A DNA stretch of 64,000 nucleotides from JAVWJP01 sp036638975 (GCA_036638975.1 JAVWJP010000001.1:62001-126000); one strand, 5' to 3'; positions 1 to 9,668 are shown, counted from the first letter of the stretch. Program-made: numbers and translations. The notes: generated by a model not told the origin, from the sequence alone.

Positions 1-1122
1 TGCCCGGGACTTTGCGATATTCACGTCCATTTGCGTCAGCCGGGTTTTACGAATAAAGAAACAATAGAAACAGGCTGTAAGGCGGCGGCGGCAGGTGGTT
101 TTACCGCGGTTGCCTGTATGCCTAACACTTTACCTGTGGTGGATACCCCTGAGCTTGTGGCGTTTATAACGGCAGAGGCAACTAGAGTGGGGCATTGCAA
201 GGTTTACCCTGTGGCGGCGGCAACAAAGGGGCTTTTGGGTGCAGAGCTTACAAATTTTATAGCGCTTAAAGCGGCGGGTGCTGTGGGTATAAGTGACGAC
301 GGAAGACCTGTTGAGAGCGCTGCAAAAATGCAGGAAGTTATAAAAAAAGCTACAGAGTGCGGGTTGCTTGCCATAAGCCACTGCGAAGATTTAAAAATAA
401 TAGACGGCGGAATTATAAATAAAGGTAAAATTTCGGAGGAACTTGGCGTAAAGGGCATGGACAGGGCAAGCGAGGACACAATTACAGAGCGCGAATGTGC
501 TCTTGCAGAAGCCTGCGGCGGGCGTGTTCATATAGCTCATGTTTCAACAAGGGGCTCTGTGGATATTATACGAAAAGCAAAGGCGCGCGGCGTAAAAGTT
601 ACTGCCGAAACTGCTCCGCATTATTTTATGCTTACCGATGAGCTTTTGAAAAGACGCGATGCAAACTTTAGAATGAACCCGCCGCTTCGCGAGCAAGAAG
701 ATGTAGAGGCTGTGCTTGCAGGTGTGCTTGACGGTACAATAGACTGTATAATTACCGACCACGCACCGCATACGCAGGAGGAAAAGAAAAACTTTGAAAC
801 CGCGCCAAATGGTGTAATAGGGCTCGAAACTTCTCTTGCGGCTGTTTTGACGGTGCTTTATCACCAAAAAAAGCTTCCACTTGTAAGAATAGTAGAGCTT
901 ATGTCGCAAAACCCGACAAAGCTTTTGGGTATTTCGGGCGGCTCTCTCTCGGTAGGCTCGGTTGCGGATATTACTTTGTTTGACCCCAACGAGAGCTGGA
1001 TTGTGCACTCTGAAAGCTTTAAAAGTAAGGCGCGCAATACTGCTTTTGAGGGTATGACGCTTAAAGGGCGAGTAAAATATACGGTGTTAGACGGCAAAAT
1101 TGTATATAAAGATGAAGACTAA
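1..1122 (+). CDS. pyrC: Dihydroorotase (5' end cut by window edge)
   Basis: Catalyses the reversible cyclisation of N-carbamoyl-L-aspartate to dihydroorotate in de novo pyrimidine synthesis. The reading frame is open from base 1, and the metal-binding HxH motif (DIHVHLRQPG, about nt 16-45) lies at the very edge, so the true start is upstream of the window. Further metal and active-site residues are visible: the Asp of ISDDGRPVES, the His of AISHCED, the His of IAHVSTRG and the Asp of IITDHAPHT. This is the pattern of class I (PyrC/AllB-like) amidohydrolases. The ATG or TTG codons near nt 31 are not the start because they would remove the HxH motif. pyrF follows after 107 bp and carAB after that, which supports pyrimidine synthesis rather than hydantoin or allantoin metabolism. 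Confidence 0.93.
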   Translation, partial: CPGLCDIHVHLRQPGFTNKETIETGCKAAAAGGFTAVACMPNTLPVVDTPELVAFITAEATRVGHCKVYPVAAATKGLLGAELTNFIALKAAGAVGISDDGRPVESAAKMQEVIKKATECGLLAISHCEDLKIIDGGIINKGKISEELGVKGMDRASEDTITERECALAEACGGRVHIAHVSTRGSVDIIRKAKARGVKVTAETAPHYFMLTDELLKRRDANFRMNPPLREQEDVEAVLAGVLDGTIDCIITDHAPHTQEEKKNFETAPNGVIGLETSLAAVLTVLYHQKKLPLVRIVELMSQNPTKLLGISGGSLSVGSVADITLFDPNESWIVHSESFKSKARNTAFEGMTLKGRVKYTVLDGKIVYKDED

Positions 1123-1229
1123 AGACATTAGCAGTATTTTTATATAGCTATTTTATTTAAAACCGGCAACTTTAAAATTAAATTTTGCTTTAATTTACCG
1201 AGTATTGATAACAGAAAGAGGGACGTAAA

Positions 1230-2159
1230 ATGTCATTAGACAGGCTTATTTTAAAAATTGTAGAAACAGGAAACCCAACGGTTGCCGGCTTAGACCCAAA
1301 GCTCGAATACATACCGAGTTATATTATCGACAAAAACTTTAAAGAATATGGCGCGGGTCTGCGCGGTGCATCTAGGGCAGTGCTTGAATATAACATGGCA
1401 ATAATAGATGCTTTATGTGATATTGTGCCTGCTATTAAGCCACAAAGTGCATATTATGAAGCCCTTAGCTACTACGGAATAAAAACAATGTGCAAGACCA
1501 TAGCATATGCAAAGAAAAAAGGTATGTTTGTTATAACAGACGGCAAACGCAATGATATAGGCAGTACCATGGAGGCATATGGAGAGGCGCATTTGGGCAG
1601 AACTGTGATAGGCGAAAGAAGCTACGAAGCTTTTGGCGGAGATGCTTTAACTGTAAACGGATATCTTGGGACTGACGGTATTGCCCCGTTGCTTGAGATA
1701 TGCAGGGACGAAGACAAGGGCATTTTTGTGCTGTGCAAAACCTCAAATAAGTCGTCCGGAGAGCTACAGGACAGGCTTATAGACGGCAAGGCTGTTTACC
1801 GCTTAATGGGTGAAATGTGCGAAAAATGGGGCAGCGATAGCATAGGAAAATATGGTTATTCATCTGTGGGGGCAGTTGTTGGGGCAACGTACCCTGCACA
1901 GCTTGCAGAGCTTAGAGCTGCTATGCCGCACAGCTTCTTTTTAGTGCCGGGCTATGGCGCGCAAGGCGGCGGAGCGGAGGACGTTTTGCCTGCGTTTGAT
2001 GCGAATGGCTTGGGCGCTATAGTTAATTCATCACGCGGGATTTTATGTGCATGGAAAAAAGAGGGATGTGACGAGCACGACTTTGCACAGGCGGCAAGGC
2101 GAGAAGCACTGCGCATGAAAGAGGATATAACAAGGCATTTGCCAAAAATATCGCGTTAA
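1230..2159 (+). CDS. pyrF: Orotidine 5'-phosphate decarboxylase
   Basis: Decarboxylates OMP to UMP, the last step of de novo UMP synthesis. The 309-residue length fits the longer PyrF subfamily rather than the roughly 230-residue B. subtilis type. Visible motifs in order are VAGLDPK near residue 20, a Lys in AIKPQSAYYE, the catalytic Asp-Lys-Asp element DGKRNDIGST near residue 105, the phosphate-binding PGYGAQGG near residue 240, and the NSSRGI arginine near residue 265. The start is an ATG behind AGAGGGACG. It lies in the same direction as pyrC and carAB, consistent with a pyr operon. No obvious PyrR attenuator is visible in the 107-bp upstream gap. Confidence 0.93.
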   Translation: MSLDRLILKIVETGNPTVAGLDPKLEYIPSYIIDKNFKEYGAGLRGASRAVLEYNMAIIDALCDIVPAIKPQSAYYEALSYYGIKTMCKTIAYAKKKGMFVITDGKRNDIGSTMEAYGEAHLGRTVIGERSYEAFGGDALTVNGYLGTDGIAPLLEICRDEDKGIFVLCKTSNKSSGELQDRLIDGKAVYRLMGEMCEKWGSDSIGKYGYSSVGAVVGATYPAQLAELRAAMPHSFFLVPGYGAQGGGAEDVLPAFDANGLGAIVNSSRGILCAWKKEGCDEHDFAQAARREALRMKEDITRHLPKISR

Positions 2160-2232
2160 TACTTTATAGCTTAGTTTAATTTTATATAAACGGGGTGCGG
2201 CACTTTGCGCCGCTGTGAAAAGGAGAGTATAT

Positions 2233-3330
2233 ATGCAGGAAGAAAAAAAAGCGTGGTTAATTTTGCAGGACGGTACCGAATATGAGGGGCAGTCTATAGG
2301 TGCATCAGGTACTACTACAGGCGAGCTTGTTTTTACTACAGGCGCAGTTGGGTGTCAAGAAGCAATAACTTCGCCGTCGTTTTGCGGGCAGATTATTGTA
2401 CAGACATTTCCGCTTGCCGGTAACTATGGTGTTAATGATGAAGTAAACGAAGCCGCAAGTGCCACAGCGGCGGGCTATGTTGTGCGCGAATGCTGTGACG
2501 CTCCATCAAATTTTCGCAGTAAAGGCACGCTTAGCGAGTTTTTAAAGTCACAAAATATTATAGGAATACAGGGCATAGATACTCGCGCCCTTACTATACA
2601 TTTACGCGAAAACTCAAACCTAAACGGGTGTATTACAACTATAAAGCACGAGTCGATTAAAACAACAGATTTAGCTGTAATAGCCGCTCATAGACAGGTA
2701 AAGCCAATAGAAAAAGTAAGCTGCCATGCCGTAGAAGCTGTTGAGGGGAACAATGGCAAATATGACGTAACCCTCTACGACCTTGGCTGTGATAAAAGTG
2801 TTATAAGCTGCTTGCAGAGTGCGGGCTGTAACATTACAAAGCTACCTTACAATACCCCGCTTGTAAAGGCTTTAGAGTCAAAACCTGATGGTATAGTATT
2901 TGCGGGTGGACCGGAAAGCTTTAATGAATATGAAGCCGTGGCAGAAAATATAAAGTCTGTTTTAAGTGCAAAAATTCCGCTGCTGGGGCTTGGCAGCGGG
3001 CATCATGTAATGGCGCTTGCGGCGGGCGGCAAGCTTAGCCGTTTGGCGCAGCCGCACCGCGGAGCTAACCAGGCAGTACACGATGATGTATTGCAAAAGA
3101 CCTTTGTTACCTCGCAAAATCATGCTCTTGCTGTGGACGAAGACAGCCTTTCAAGCGACATTGCAACGGTTTTTTGCCGCAATGTCAACGATAAAAGCTG
3201 TGAGGGCATAGTCTATAAAACAGCACCTGCGTTTTCCATTCAGTTTTCTCCCGAATGCTTTACAGCTACCGCAAATACGCATTATTATATAGATAAATTT
3301 GTGGCTATGATGAATGAGGGGGTAAAATAA
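2233..3330 (+). CDS. carA: Carbamoyl-phosphate synthase small subunit, glutaminase site lost
   Basis: The small subunit normally hydrolyses glutamine and feeds ammonia to CarB. The start at 2233 is chosen because AAGGAGAG sits just upstream, giving 365 residues, normal for the family. The N-terminal CarA domain is well conserved (TTGELVFTT, GIQGIDTRALT). The C-terminal class I amidotransferase domain keeps its fold signatures, including TSQNHA. The nucleophile motif, normally GxCxGHQ, reads GLGSGHH, with Gly (codon 2992-2994, residue 254) at the Cys position. The QxHPE motif reads QFSPE, with Ser (codon 3247-3249, residue 339) in place of His; the Glu is kept. NGPGDP is also replaced by GGPESF. 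Family identity is certain from CarB, which starts 2 bp downstream. Glutamine hydrolysis is very unlikely; the protein may serve as a structural partner for ammonia-dependent synthesis. Confidence 0.93.
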   Translation: MQEEKKAWLILQDGTEYEGQSIGASGTTTGELVFTTGAVGCQEAITSPSFCGQIIVQTFPLAGNYGVNDEVNEAASATAAGYVVRECCDAPSNFRSKGTLSEFLKSQNIIGIQGIDTRALTIHLRENSNLNGCITTIKHESIKTTDLAVIAAHRQVKPIEKVSCHAVEAVEGNNGKYDVTLYDLGCDKSVISCLQSAGCNITKLPYNTPLVKALESKPDGIVFAGGPESFNEYEAVAENIKSVLSAKIPLLGLGSGHHVMALAAGGKLSRLAQPHRGANQAVHDDVLQKTFVTSQNHALAVDEDSLSSDIATVFCRNVNDKSCEGIVYKTAPAFSIQFSPECFTATANTHYYIDKFVAMMNEGVK

Positions 3331-3332
3331 GT

Positions 3333-6300
3333 ATGGGACTTCGTAACGATATAAAAAAAGTGCTGGTGATAGGCTCAGGACCGATAATTATAGGGCAGGC
3401 GGCAGAGTTTGACTACGCCGGAACACAGGCCTGCCGCGCACTTAAAGAGGAAGGGCTTGAGGTAGTACTTATAAACTCTAACCCTGCCACAATTATGACA
3501 GATAAGGCAATGGCGGATAAAATATATATAGAGCCACTCAATTTAGAGGTAGTTAAAAAAATTATAGAAATAGAAAAACCGGATAGCGTGCTCTCTACCT
3601 TGGGCGGGCAGACAGGGCTTACACTCTCAATGCAGCTTGCAAAGGAGGGATTTTTAGAATGCCATAATGTAAAGCTTTTGGGAGCTAAGCCCGAAACGAT
3701 AGACAAAGCCGAGGACAGACAGCTTTTTAAGGACACAATGGAGCAAATAGGCGAGCCGTGTATACCGTCTAAGGTGGTGCAGACCTTAGACGACGCGCTT
3801 GCGTTTGCCAAATTTATAACGTACCCTGTTATAGTTCGTCCTGCCTTTACAATGGGCGGGACAGGCGGCGGCATTGCCGAAACAGAGGACGAGCTGCGCG
3901 AGATTGCCGAAAACGGCTTGCGTCTTTCTCCTATCACGCAAATTCTTGTCGAAAAATGTATATCGGGCTGGAAGGAAATAGAATTTGAGGTTATACGTGA
4001 CAGCTGCGGCAATTGCATTACGGTGTGTTCTATGGAAAACGTAGACCCTGTGGGCGTGCATACGGGCGATTCTATAGTGGTTGCGCCCGCTGTAACGCTT
4101 TCTTCACACGAGTACAATATGCTGCGTACGGCGGCTTTAAACATGGTCAATGCGCTTGGTGTAGAGGGCGGCTGCAACTGCCAGTTTGCGCTGCACCCTA
4201 CAAGCTTTGAATATGCCGTTATAGAGGTAAACCCGCGCGTTTCACGCTCGTCGGCGCTTGCTTCTAAGGCAACGGGTTACCCTATTGCAAAGGTTGCAAC
4301 AAAAATAGCGGTGGGTTATACGCTTGATGAAATTGTAAATGCAGTAACAGGCAGTACCTATGCCTGCTTTGAACCTGCCATAGATTATATTGTTGTAAAG
4401 TTCCCAAAATGGCCCTTTGACAAATTTGTTTATGCAAAGCGCACGTTGGGAACCCAGATGAAGGCAACGGGCGAAGTAATGAGCATTGGCACAAGCTTTG
4501 AACAGGCAATGATGAAAGCGGTGCGCTCTATAGAGCTTGGCACGGACACAATGAACCTGCCAAAGCTTGCGGCGCTTGGTACAGATGAGATAGAGGCAAG
4601 GCTGCATAACTGTGACGATGAACGTATTTTTGTGGTTTATGCGGCGCTTAAACGCGGCATAGCACCAAATATTATACACGAAATTACAATGATTGATATG
4701 TGGTTTTTAGAAAAACTTCTGCATCTTTGTGTGCTTGAAGAAGGGCTTGTAAGCGGCGAAATTACCGAAGAAAAATATTTGCAGGCAAAAAAATACGGCT
4801 TTTTAGATTCAACCATAAAAAAACTTTCAGGGCAGGAGATACTCCGCCACAGAGCCGCAAGCTATAAAATGGTTGATACCTGCGCCGCCGAATTTGCCGC
4901 AAAAACGCCATATTTTTACTCGACCTTTGACAACGAAAATGAGGCTGAAAAATATATTAAAGAAAACCACAGCGGTAAGCAGAAAATACTCGTGTTCGGC
5001 TCCGGTCCTATAAGAATAGGGCAGGGGATAGAGTTTGATTATTGCTCTGTGCATTGTGTGTGGGCACTTAAAGAGGCAGGCTGCGAAGCAATAATAGTTA
5101 ATAATAACCCCGAAACCGTTTCTACTGATTTTGACACGGCGGATAGGCTGTATTTTGACCCTCTTACACCGGAGGACGTGGATTCTGTCATAGAAACCGA
5201 GCAGCCTGATGCCGTTGTGGTGCAGTTTGGCGGGCAGACAGCTATAAAGCTTATAAAGTATCTTACCAAAAAGGGCATTAAAATTTTGGGCACTTCAGCC
5301 GACAGCATTGATGCCGCCGAGGACAGAGAACGCTTTGACGAGCTGCTTGGTCGCTGCAATATACCACGCCCCGAGGGGCACACCGTTTTTACCTCCGATG
5401 AGGCTGTAGCTGCCGCCAACAGCTTAGGTTACCCTGTACTGCTGCGCCCTTCATATGTTTTAGGCGGACAGAATATGATTATTGCGCATAGTGATGCCGA
5501 TGTCATAGAATATATGGCAATTATTTTAACCCAGCATTTGGATAACCCTGTGCTTATTGATAAATATTTGATGGGCACAGAGGTTGAGGTTGACGCAATA
5601 TGTGACGGCAACGATTATTTAATACCGGGTATTATGGAGCATATAGAGCGCGCCGGAGTTCATTCGGGAGATTCGATTTCTGTCTACCCCACGCGCACAC
5701 TTTCAAAGCGTATACGAGATATACTTGTTGATTACACAGGCAAGTTGGCGCGCGAGCTTAAAGTTGTGGGGCTTGTAAACATACAGTATGTTGTGTATGA
5801 AGGAATGGTATATGTCATAGAAGTAAACCCGCGTTCGTCGCGAACTGTACCGTATATAAGCAAGGTTACGGGCGTACCTATGGTAGAGCTTGCCACAAAA
5901 ATAATGCTGGGTGCAAGCCTTAAAAGCTTGGGCTTTGGCACAGGGCTGTACCCTGAGGGCGAATATATTGCTGTAAAAGTGCCTGTGTTCAGCTTTGAAA
6001 AGCTGCACGACCTTGACACACAGTTAGGTCCCGAGATGAAATCTACAGGAGAAGTTTTGGGCATTGCCAAAAGCTTTGAAGAAGCACTGCTTAAAGGGCT
6101 TGTAGCAGCAGGGTATAAGCTTAAACACAGTGGCGGGGTTTTGCTTTCTGTTCGTCACAGCGACCAGCAAGAGCTTGTTGCTATAGCAGAAAAATACGAA
6201 AAACTGGGCTTTACGCTTTATGCAACGTCAGGTACTGCACTAAACCTAAACAGGCACATGGTTGCAGCAAATGCGGTGCGTAAGCTTGGCGAGGGCAAGC

Positions 6301-6524
6301 CGGACATAATAGACCTTATAGAAAGCGGCAAAATAGATTATGTAATTTCTACCTCTGCAAAGGGGCGCGACCCGCATAGAGATTCGGTAAAGATTCGCCG
6401 CAAGGCAGTAGAGCGCTCTATATGCTGCTTTACGTCACCGGATACCGCAAATGCAATGGCAGATTGTTTGGCTACAGGTAAAGGCATTGACGACATGCAC
6501 TTTGTAGATATTACAAAAATATAG
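3333..6524 (+). CDS. carB: Carbamoyl-phosphate synthase large subunit
   Basis: Makes carbamoyl phosphate from bicarbonate, ammonia and two ATP, for pyrimidine and arginine synthesis. The 1063 residues match the usual full length. Two homologous halves are visible, each starting with an FGSGPI/IGSGPI-type loop (residues about 10 and 555) followed by an ATP-grasp domain with a GGTGGG or GGQNM-type glycine loop. The C-terminal region (about 930-1063) is the methylglyoxal-synthase-like allosteric domain with ATSGTA. The ATG start overlaps the Shine-Dalgarno region in the carA 3' end, and the 2-bp spacing implies translational coupling. Nothing in CarB looks degenerate, so loss of the glutaminase site is confined to CarA. 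Confidence 0.96.
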   Translation: MGLRNDIKKVLVIGSGPIIIGQAAEFDYAGTQACRALKEEGLEVVLINSNPATIMTDKAMADKIYIEPLNLEVVKKIIEIEKPDSVLSTLGGQTGLTLSMQLAKEGFLECHNVKLLGAKPETIDKAEDRQLFKDTMEQIGEPCIPSKVVQTLDDALAFAKFITYPVIVRPAFTMGGTGGGIAETEDELREIAENGLRLSPITQILVEKCISGWKEIEFEVIRDSCGNCITVCSMENVDPVGVHTGDSIVVAPAVTLSSHEYNMLRTAALNMVNALGVEGGCNCQFALHPTSFEYAVIEVNPRVSRSSALASKATGYPIAKVATKIAVGYTLDEIVNAVTGSTYACFEPAIDYIVVKFPKWPFDKFVYAKRTLGTQMKATGEVMSIGTSFEQAMMKAVRSIELGTDTMNLPKLAALGTDEIEARLHNCDDERIFVVYAALKRGIAPNIIHEITMIDMWFLEKLLHLCVLEEGLVSGEITEEKYLQAKKYGFLDSTIKKLSGQEILRHRAASYKMVDTCAAEFAAKTPYFYSTFDNENEAEKYIKENHSGKQKILVFGSGPIRIGQGIEFDYCSVHCVWALKEAGCEAIIVNNNPETVSTDFDTADRLYFDPLTPEDVDSVIETEQPDAVVVQFGGQTAIKLIKYLTKKGIKILGTSADSIDAAEDRERFDELLGRCNIPRPEGHTVFTSDEAVAAANSLGYPVLLRPSYVLGGQNMIIAHSDADVIEYMAIILTQHLDNPVLIDKYLMGTEVEVDAICDGNDYLIPGIMEHIERAGVHSGDSISVYPTRTLSKRIRDILVDYTGKLARELKVVGLVNIQYVVYEGMVYVIEVNPRSSRTVPYISKVTGVPMVELATKIMLGASLKSLGFGTGLYPEGEYIAVKVPVFSFEKLHDLDTQLGPEMKSTGEVLGIAKSFEEALLKGLVAAGYKLKHSGGVLLSVRHSDQQELVAIAEKYEKLGFTLYATSGTALNLNRHMVAANAVRKLGEGKPDIIDLIESGKIDYVISTSAKGRDPHRDSVKIRRKAVERSICCFTSPDTANAMADCLATGKGIDDMHFVDITKI

Positions 6525-6535
6525 TAGCATAACAA

Positions 6536-6574
6536 AAACCGCCGCTCATTTTACAATGGGCGGCGGTTTTTTTA
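6536..6574. terminator. Rho-independent terminator after carB, possibly bidirectional
   Basis: An ACCGCCGC/GCGGCGGT stem with a short AT-rich loop is followed by seven T on the plus strand and preceded by an A run. It can therefore end both the carB transcript and the convergent transcript arriving from 6582. Confidence 0.85.
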
Positions 6575-6581
6575 AGTTTTT

Positions 6582-6872
6582 TTAAGCTTCCTTTAAAGCG
6601 CGCTCCAGCCAAACACTGGCAAGGTCTAAGGCGTTGTAAAGCCCCTCTTTTTCGCTTTTTTTAATAATTCTGTCCTTGGCGCGAATGTCAAGGTCTGTTA
6701 ATAGAAGCTGTATGCTTACTTTTTCCGCAAGCTCCATGTCTGTTTGCTCATCTTTTACGGTGCTTAAAATTTGCATCATAATTACGCATTTGTCCTTCAT
6801 GCTGCCGTAATAAATGGTGTTTCCCGAACGGACAAGGGGCTTACCCTTATAAGTCAAATATTCTTCTGCCAT
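6582..6872 (-). CDS. Small conserved hypothetical protein downstream of ireB
   Basis: A 96-residue soluble protein with no recognised catalytic motif. It starts with MAEEYLTYKGKPLVRSGNTI, has a hydrophobic central stretch with ILSTVKDE, and ends in a charged helix (YNALDLASVWLERALKEA). The start ATG has AAGGAGG 9 bp upstream. It lies 21 bp after ireB in the same direction, so the two are probably co-transcribed. My impression is that similar proteins occur widely in Clostridia, but I do not know a function. It ends just before the carB terminator, which probably also ends this transcript. Confidence 0.8.
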   Translation of the reverse strand: MAEEYLTYKGKPLVRSGNTIYYGSMKDKCVIMMQILSTVKDEQTDMELAEKVSIQLLLTDLDIRAKDRIIKKSEKEGLYNALDLASVWLERALKEA

Positions 6873-6893
6873 GGTGTAATGTCCTCCTTGCGT

Positions 6894-7157
6894 TTAGTCG
6901 TTAAGGTATTCTTTAACAAGCGCCTGCAAAAGCTCGTCGCGGTCTATGCGGCGAATTAGGCTGCGGGCGTTATTATGGGTTGTAATATAAGTTGGGTCCT
7001 CCGAGAGTATATAACCTACAATTTGGTTTATTGGGTTATAACCCTTTTCACGCAGAGCATCATAAACAGCGGTGAGAGTGTTTTTCATTTCGTTTTCGTT
7101 GTCTTCGTGAATAGAAAATGCTATAGTAGGCTCGTGTGCAGGCATAGGCTCATGCAT
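6894..7157 (-). CDS. ireB: IreB-family regulatory phosphoprotein
   Basis: An 87-residue protein of the IreB/DUF965 family. In Enterococcus, IreB is phosphorylated by the Ser/Thr kinase IreK and modulates intrinsic cephalosporin resistance; in Clostridia the gene is usually constitutive and near housekeeping genes. The diagnostic core is clear: VYDALREKGYNPINQIVGY followed by LSEDPTYITTHNNAR and a C-terminal RDELLQALVKEYL helix. The N-terminus (MHEPMPAHEPTIAFSI) is slightly longer than usual. The start is an ATG with GGAGGG upstream. In B. subtilis-type genomes the homologue sits with a RuvX-like resolvase gene; here the neighbour is the 96-residue protein instead. Confidence 0.88.
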   Translation of the reverse strand: MHEPMPAHEPTIAFSIHEDNENEMKNTLTAVYDALREKGYNPINQIVGYILSEDPTYITTHNNARSLIRRIDRDELLQALVKEYLND

Positions 7158-7283
7158 GATTCAACCCTCCATTACTTTATATATTATAGCTAATACTAGA
7201 ATACACTAAAACAGCAAGATTATCAAGGCTAAAGTTATAAGCTTAATAAAAATATAACATTTATTATGCTTTTGCTGTGCTTT

Positions 7284-9668
7284 TTATGAGCGCAGCTCTG
7301 CCCCCAGTGCAGTAATTGCTTTTAGAACTCTTTTCATTACAGCGTTTGCATCTTCGTCGGTTAGGGTTTTGTCCTGTGCGCGAAGCAAGATGTTGTAAGC
7401 AACGCTCTTTTTGCCCTGCGGAACCTGTGCACCGCGGTAAACGTCAAATAGCTCCAGCGCGGCAAGCTGCCTGCCGGCAGACTCTTTAATAGCCTTGTAT
7501 AAAGTAAGGACCGGTAGGTTTTCGTCGCACAAAACAGCTATATCGCGTGTGGTTGCAGGGAATTTTGGGAGCGGTTTATAAGCTTTTTCGGGTGCGCGGT
7601 GTGCAAACAGCATTGCTTCGTCAAGCTCTGCAATGTACGCCCGTGTGCCTATTTGGTAATTCTCAAGCACAGTGGGGTGTATTTCGCCTAAAAAGCCCAA
7701 AACATCATTGCCTAGCATCAGCTTTGCACAGCGCCCGGGGTGAAAAGATGGGTTTTCTTTTTCGGGAATAATATCATAATCATAGCCGCCCAAAGTAGCT
7801 AAAAGCGTTTCGGTTATGCCTTTAAGCTCATAATAATCTATATTTTCGCCGTAGCACCCTAAAACGATTTTTTGGTTTTCGTCAGGTAGCTTGTCCGGCG
7901 CTGTGGGTACATATTCGGTAGCTATTTCAAAAAGTCTTGCGGTGGCATTGCGGTTGTTATAATTCCGCGCTAAAACTTCAAGCATAGAGGGAACGGCGGT
8001 TGTGCGCATTACGCTTGTGTCCTCACCCAGCGGGTTGCTTATTACAACTGAGTTTCTAAGCGGGCTGTCGGTTGGCAGCGCTATTTTGTCGTAATATTTT
8101 GGACTTATAAAAGAGTAGGTCATAATCTCGTAACAGCCCTGAGCCAAAAGCGTTGCGGATATTTTTTGTTCAAAGCGCTGCAATGATGTAAGCTCTGCCT
8201 GAGCTGTGCCTCGTATGGCAGTTGCGGGTATTTTGTCATAGCCGTAGATTCTTGCAATTTCTTCGGCAAGGTCAGCCTTGTGCTGTAGGTCACCTCTAAA
8301 AGAGGGTATAGTTACAATATCATTTTTGTCAACGGTGCAGCCCAAGCTTGTTAGGATATCAAGCATTTTGCCGTGCTCAAGCTCTATACCCAAAAAGCGG
8401 TTTATCCATGAAGCCTCCAGCGGGATTTCTGTTGGAGTTTTTGCACTGTTATTTACGTCTATGATGCCCTCCAAAACCTCACCTGCCGCAAGCTCCTCTA
8501 CAAGCTGGCAGGCACGCAGTACGGCAGGGACACAGGTTTCAGGGTCTAAGCCCTTCTCGAACCTGCCCGATGCCTCGGTGCGAAGCCCCAGCTTTTTAGA
8601 GGTGGTGCGAACAGACGAGCCTTTAAAACAAGCACTTTCAAAGATAATGGTGTTGGTTTTGTCTGTTATGCTTGAAAACTCACCGCCCATTACACCTGCA
8701 ACGGCGCTTGGCGCTTCAGCGTCTGCAATAACCAGCATTTCGGGCGTAAGCTTGCGTGTTACGTCGTCAAGGGTTACAATTTCTTCACCCTCGTAGGCGT
8801 TTCGCACAGTAATTTTTTTGCCCTTTACAAAGCTGTGGTCAAAGGCGTGCATTGGCTGTCCATACTCAAGCATTACGTAGTTTGTTATATCTACAATGTT
8901 ATTTATAGGGCGGACACCGCAGGCGCGCAGACGCTCACGCATCCACCGCGGAGATGGGGCAACCTTAATGTTTTTTACTGCCTTTGTGACATATCGCGGG
9001 CAAAGCTCTGCATTTTTTACTTCTACGGTTAAAATATCGTTGATGCTGTCACATTCGTGTACAGGCTTTTTTTCGGACAGCAAAAGCGGAGTGTTAAAAG
9101 TAACAGACGCCTCGCGAGCCAGCCCAAGCATAGAAAGACAGTCGGGTCTGTTTGGAGTAATCTCAAATTCAACACAGGTGTCATCAAGCCCAATGGCAGA
9201 GCAAATATCCTGCCCGATTTCGCAGGGCTCCTGCAAGATAAATATGCCGTCCTCTATAGCATATGGAAAATCGTGTTCTGTAAGCCCCAGCTCTGAGAGC
9301 GAGCAGAGCATACCGTTACTTAAAACACCGCGCAGCTTCCCCTTTTTAATAATCTTGCCGTCCGGAAGTACTGCTCCGTCAAGGCACACGGGTACCATGT
9401 CACCTTCGTTTACATTGCTTGCACCGGTTACAATTTGCACAGGCTCATCTTTACCGACATTTATCATGCAGATTACCAGCTTGTCTGCATCCGGGTGTTG
9501 AGTAACGCTTAGAACCTTGCCTACAACTATGTTTTTTATGCCGTCGGCTTCGTTTTTGTAGCTCTCTACTTTAGAGCCTGACATTGTCATTGCCTCGCAA
9601 AAAGCACGAGAACTCATATTTTTATCAAGGCTTACATAATCGGCAAGCCATTTCATAGATAAATTCAT
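7284..9668 (-). CDS. pheT: Phenylalanyl-tRNA synthetase beta subunit
   Basis: Beta chain of the alpha2-beta2 PheRS that charges tRNA-Phe; carries editing and tRNA-binding functions. The 794-residue length is normal for the bacterial protein. Domains in order: N-terminal MKWLADYV segment; EMAP/OB-type tRNA-binding domain (about 45-150, GKVLSVTQHPDADKL); B3/B4 editing domain (about 210-400, GVRPINNIVDITNY); B5 domain; class II-like core (about 480-690); and the C-terminal anticodon-binding FDX-ACB domain (about 700-794). The start ATG has an AGGAGGAG Shine-Dalgarno. It follows pheS by 12 bp, so the two share the T-box-controlled transcript. Confidence 0.96.
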   Translation of the reverse strand: MNLSMKWLADYVSLDKNMSSRAFCEAMTMSGSKVESYKNEADGIKNIVVGKVLSVTQHPDADKLVICMINVGKDEPVQIVTGASNVNEGDMVPVCLDGAVLPDGKIIKKGKLRGVLSNGMLCSLSELGLTEHDFPYAIEDGIFILQEPCEIGQDICSAIGLDDTCVEFEITPNRPDCLSMLGLAREASVTFNTPLLLSEKKPVHECDSINDILTVEVKNAELCPRYVTKAVKNIKVAPSPRWMRERLRACGVRPINNIVDITNYVMLEYGQPMHAFDHSFVKGKKITVRNAYEGEEIVTLDDVTRKLTPEMLVIADAEAPSAVAGVMGGEFSSITDKTNTIIFESACFKGSSVRTTSKKLGLRTEASGRFEKGLDPETCVPAVLRACQLVEELAAGEVLEGIIDVNNSAKTPTEIPLEASWINRFLGIELEHGKMLDILTSLGCTVDKNDIVTIPSFRGDLQHKADLAEEIARIYGYDKIPATAIRGTAQAELTSLQRFEQKISATLLAQGCYEIMTYSFISPKYYDKIALPTDSPLRNSVVISNPLGEDTSVMRTTAVPSMLEVLARNYNNRNATARLFEIATEYVPTAPDKLPDENQKIVLGCYGENIDYYELKGITETLLATLGGYDYDIIPEKENPSFHPGRCAKLMLGNDVLGFLGEIHPTVLENYQIGTRAYIAELDEAMLFAHRAPEKAYKPLPKFPATTRDIAVLCDENLPVLTLYKAIKESAGRQLAALELFDVYRGAQVPQGKKSVAYNILLRAQDKTLTDEDANAVMKRVLKAITALGAELRS

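Noticed and set aside
1123..1229. PyrR attenuator between pyrC and pyrF
   Set aside because: No antiterminator/terminator pair or PyrR-binding consensus could be seen in the 107-bp gap.
8278..9501. Long plus-strand frames opposite pheT
   Set aside because: They are antisense shadows of the strongly conserved pheT coding frame, with serine-rich composition typical of such shadows.
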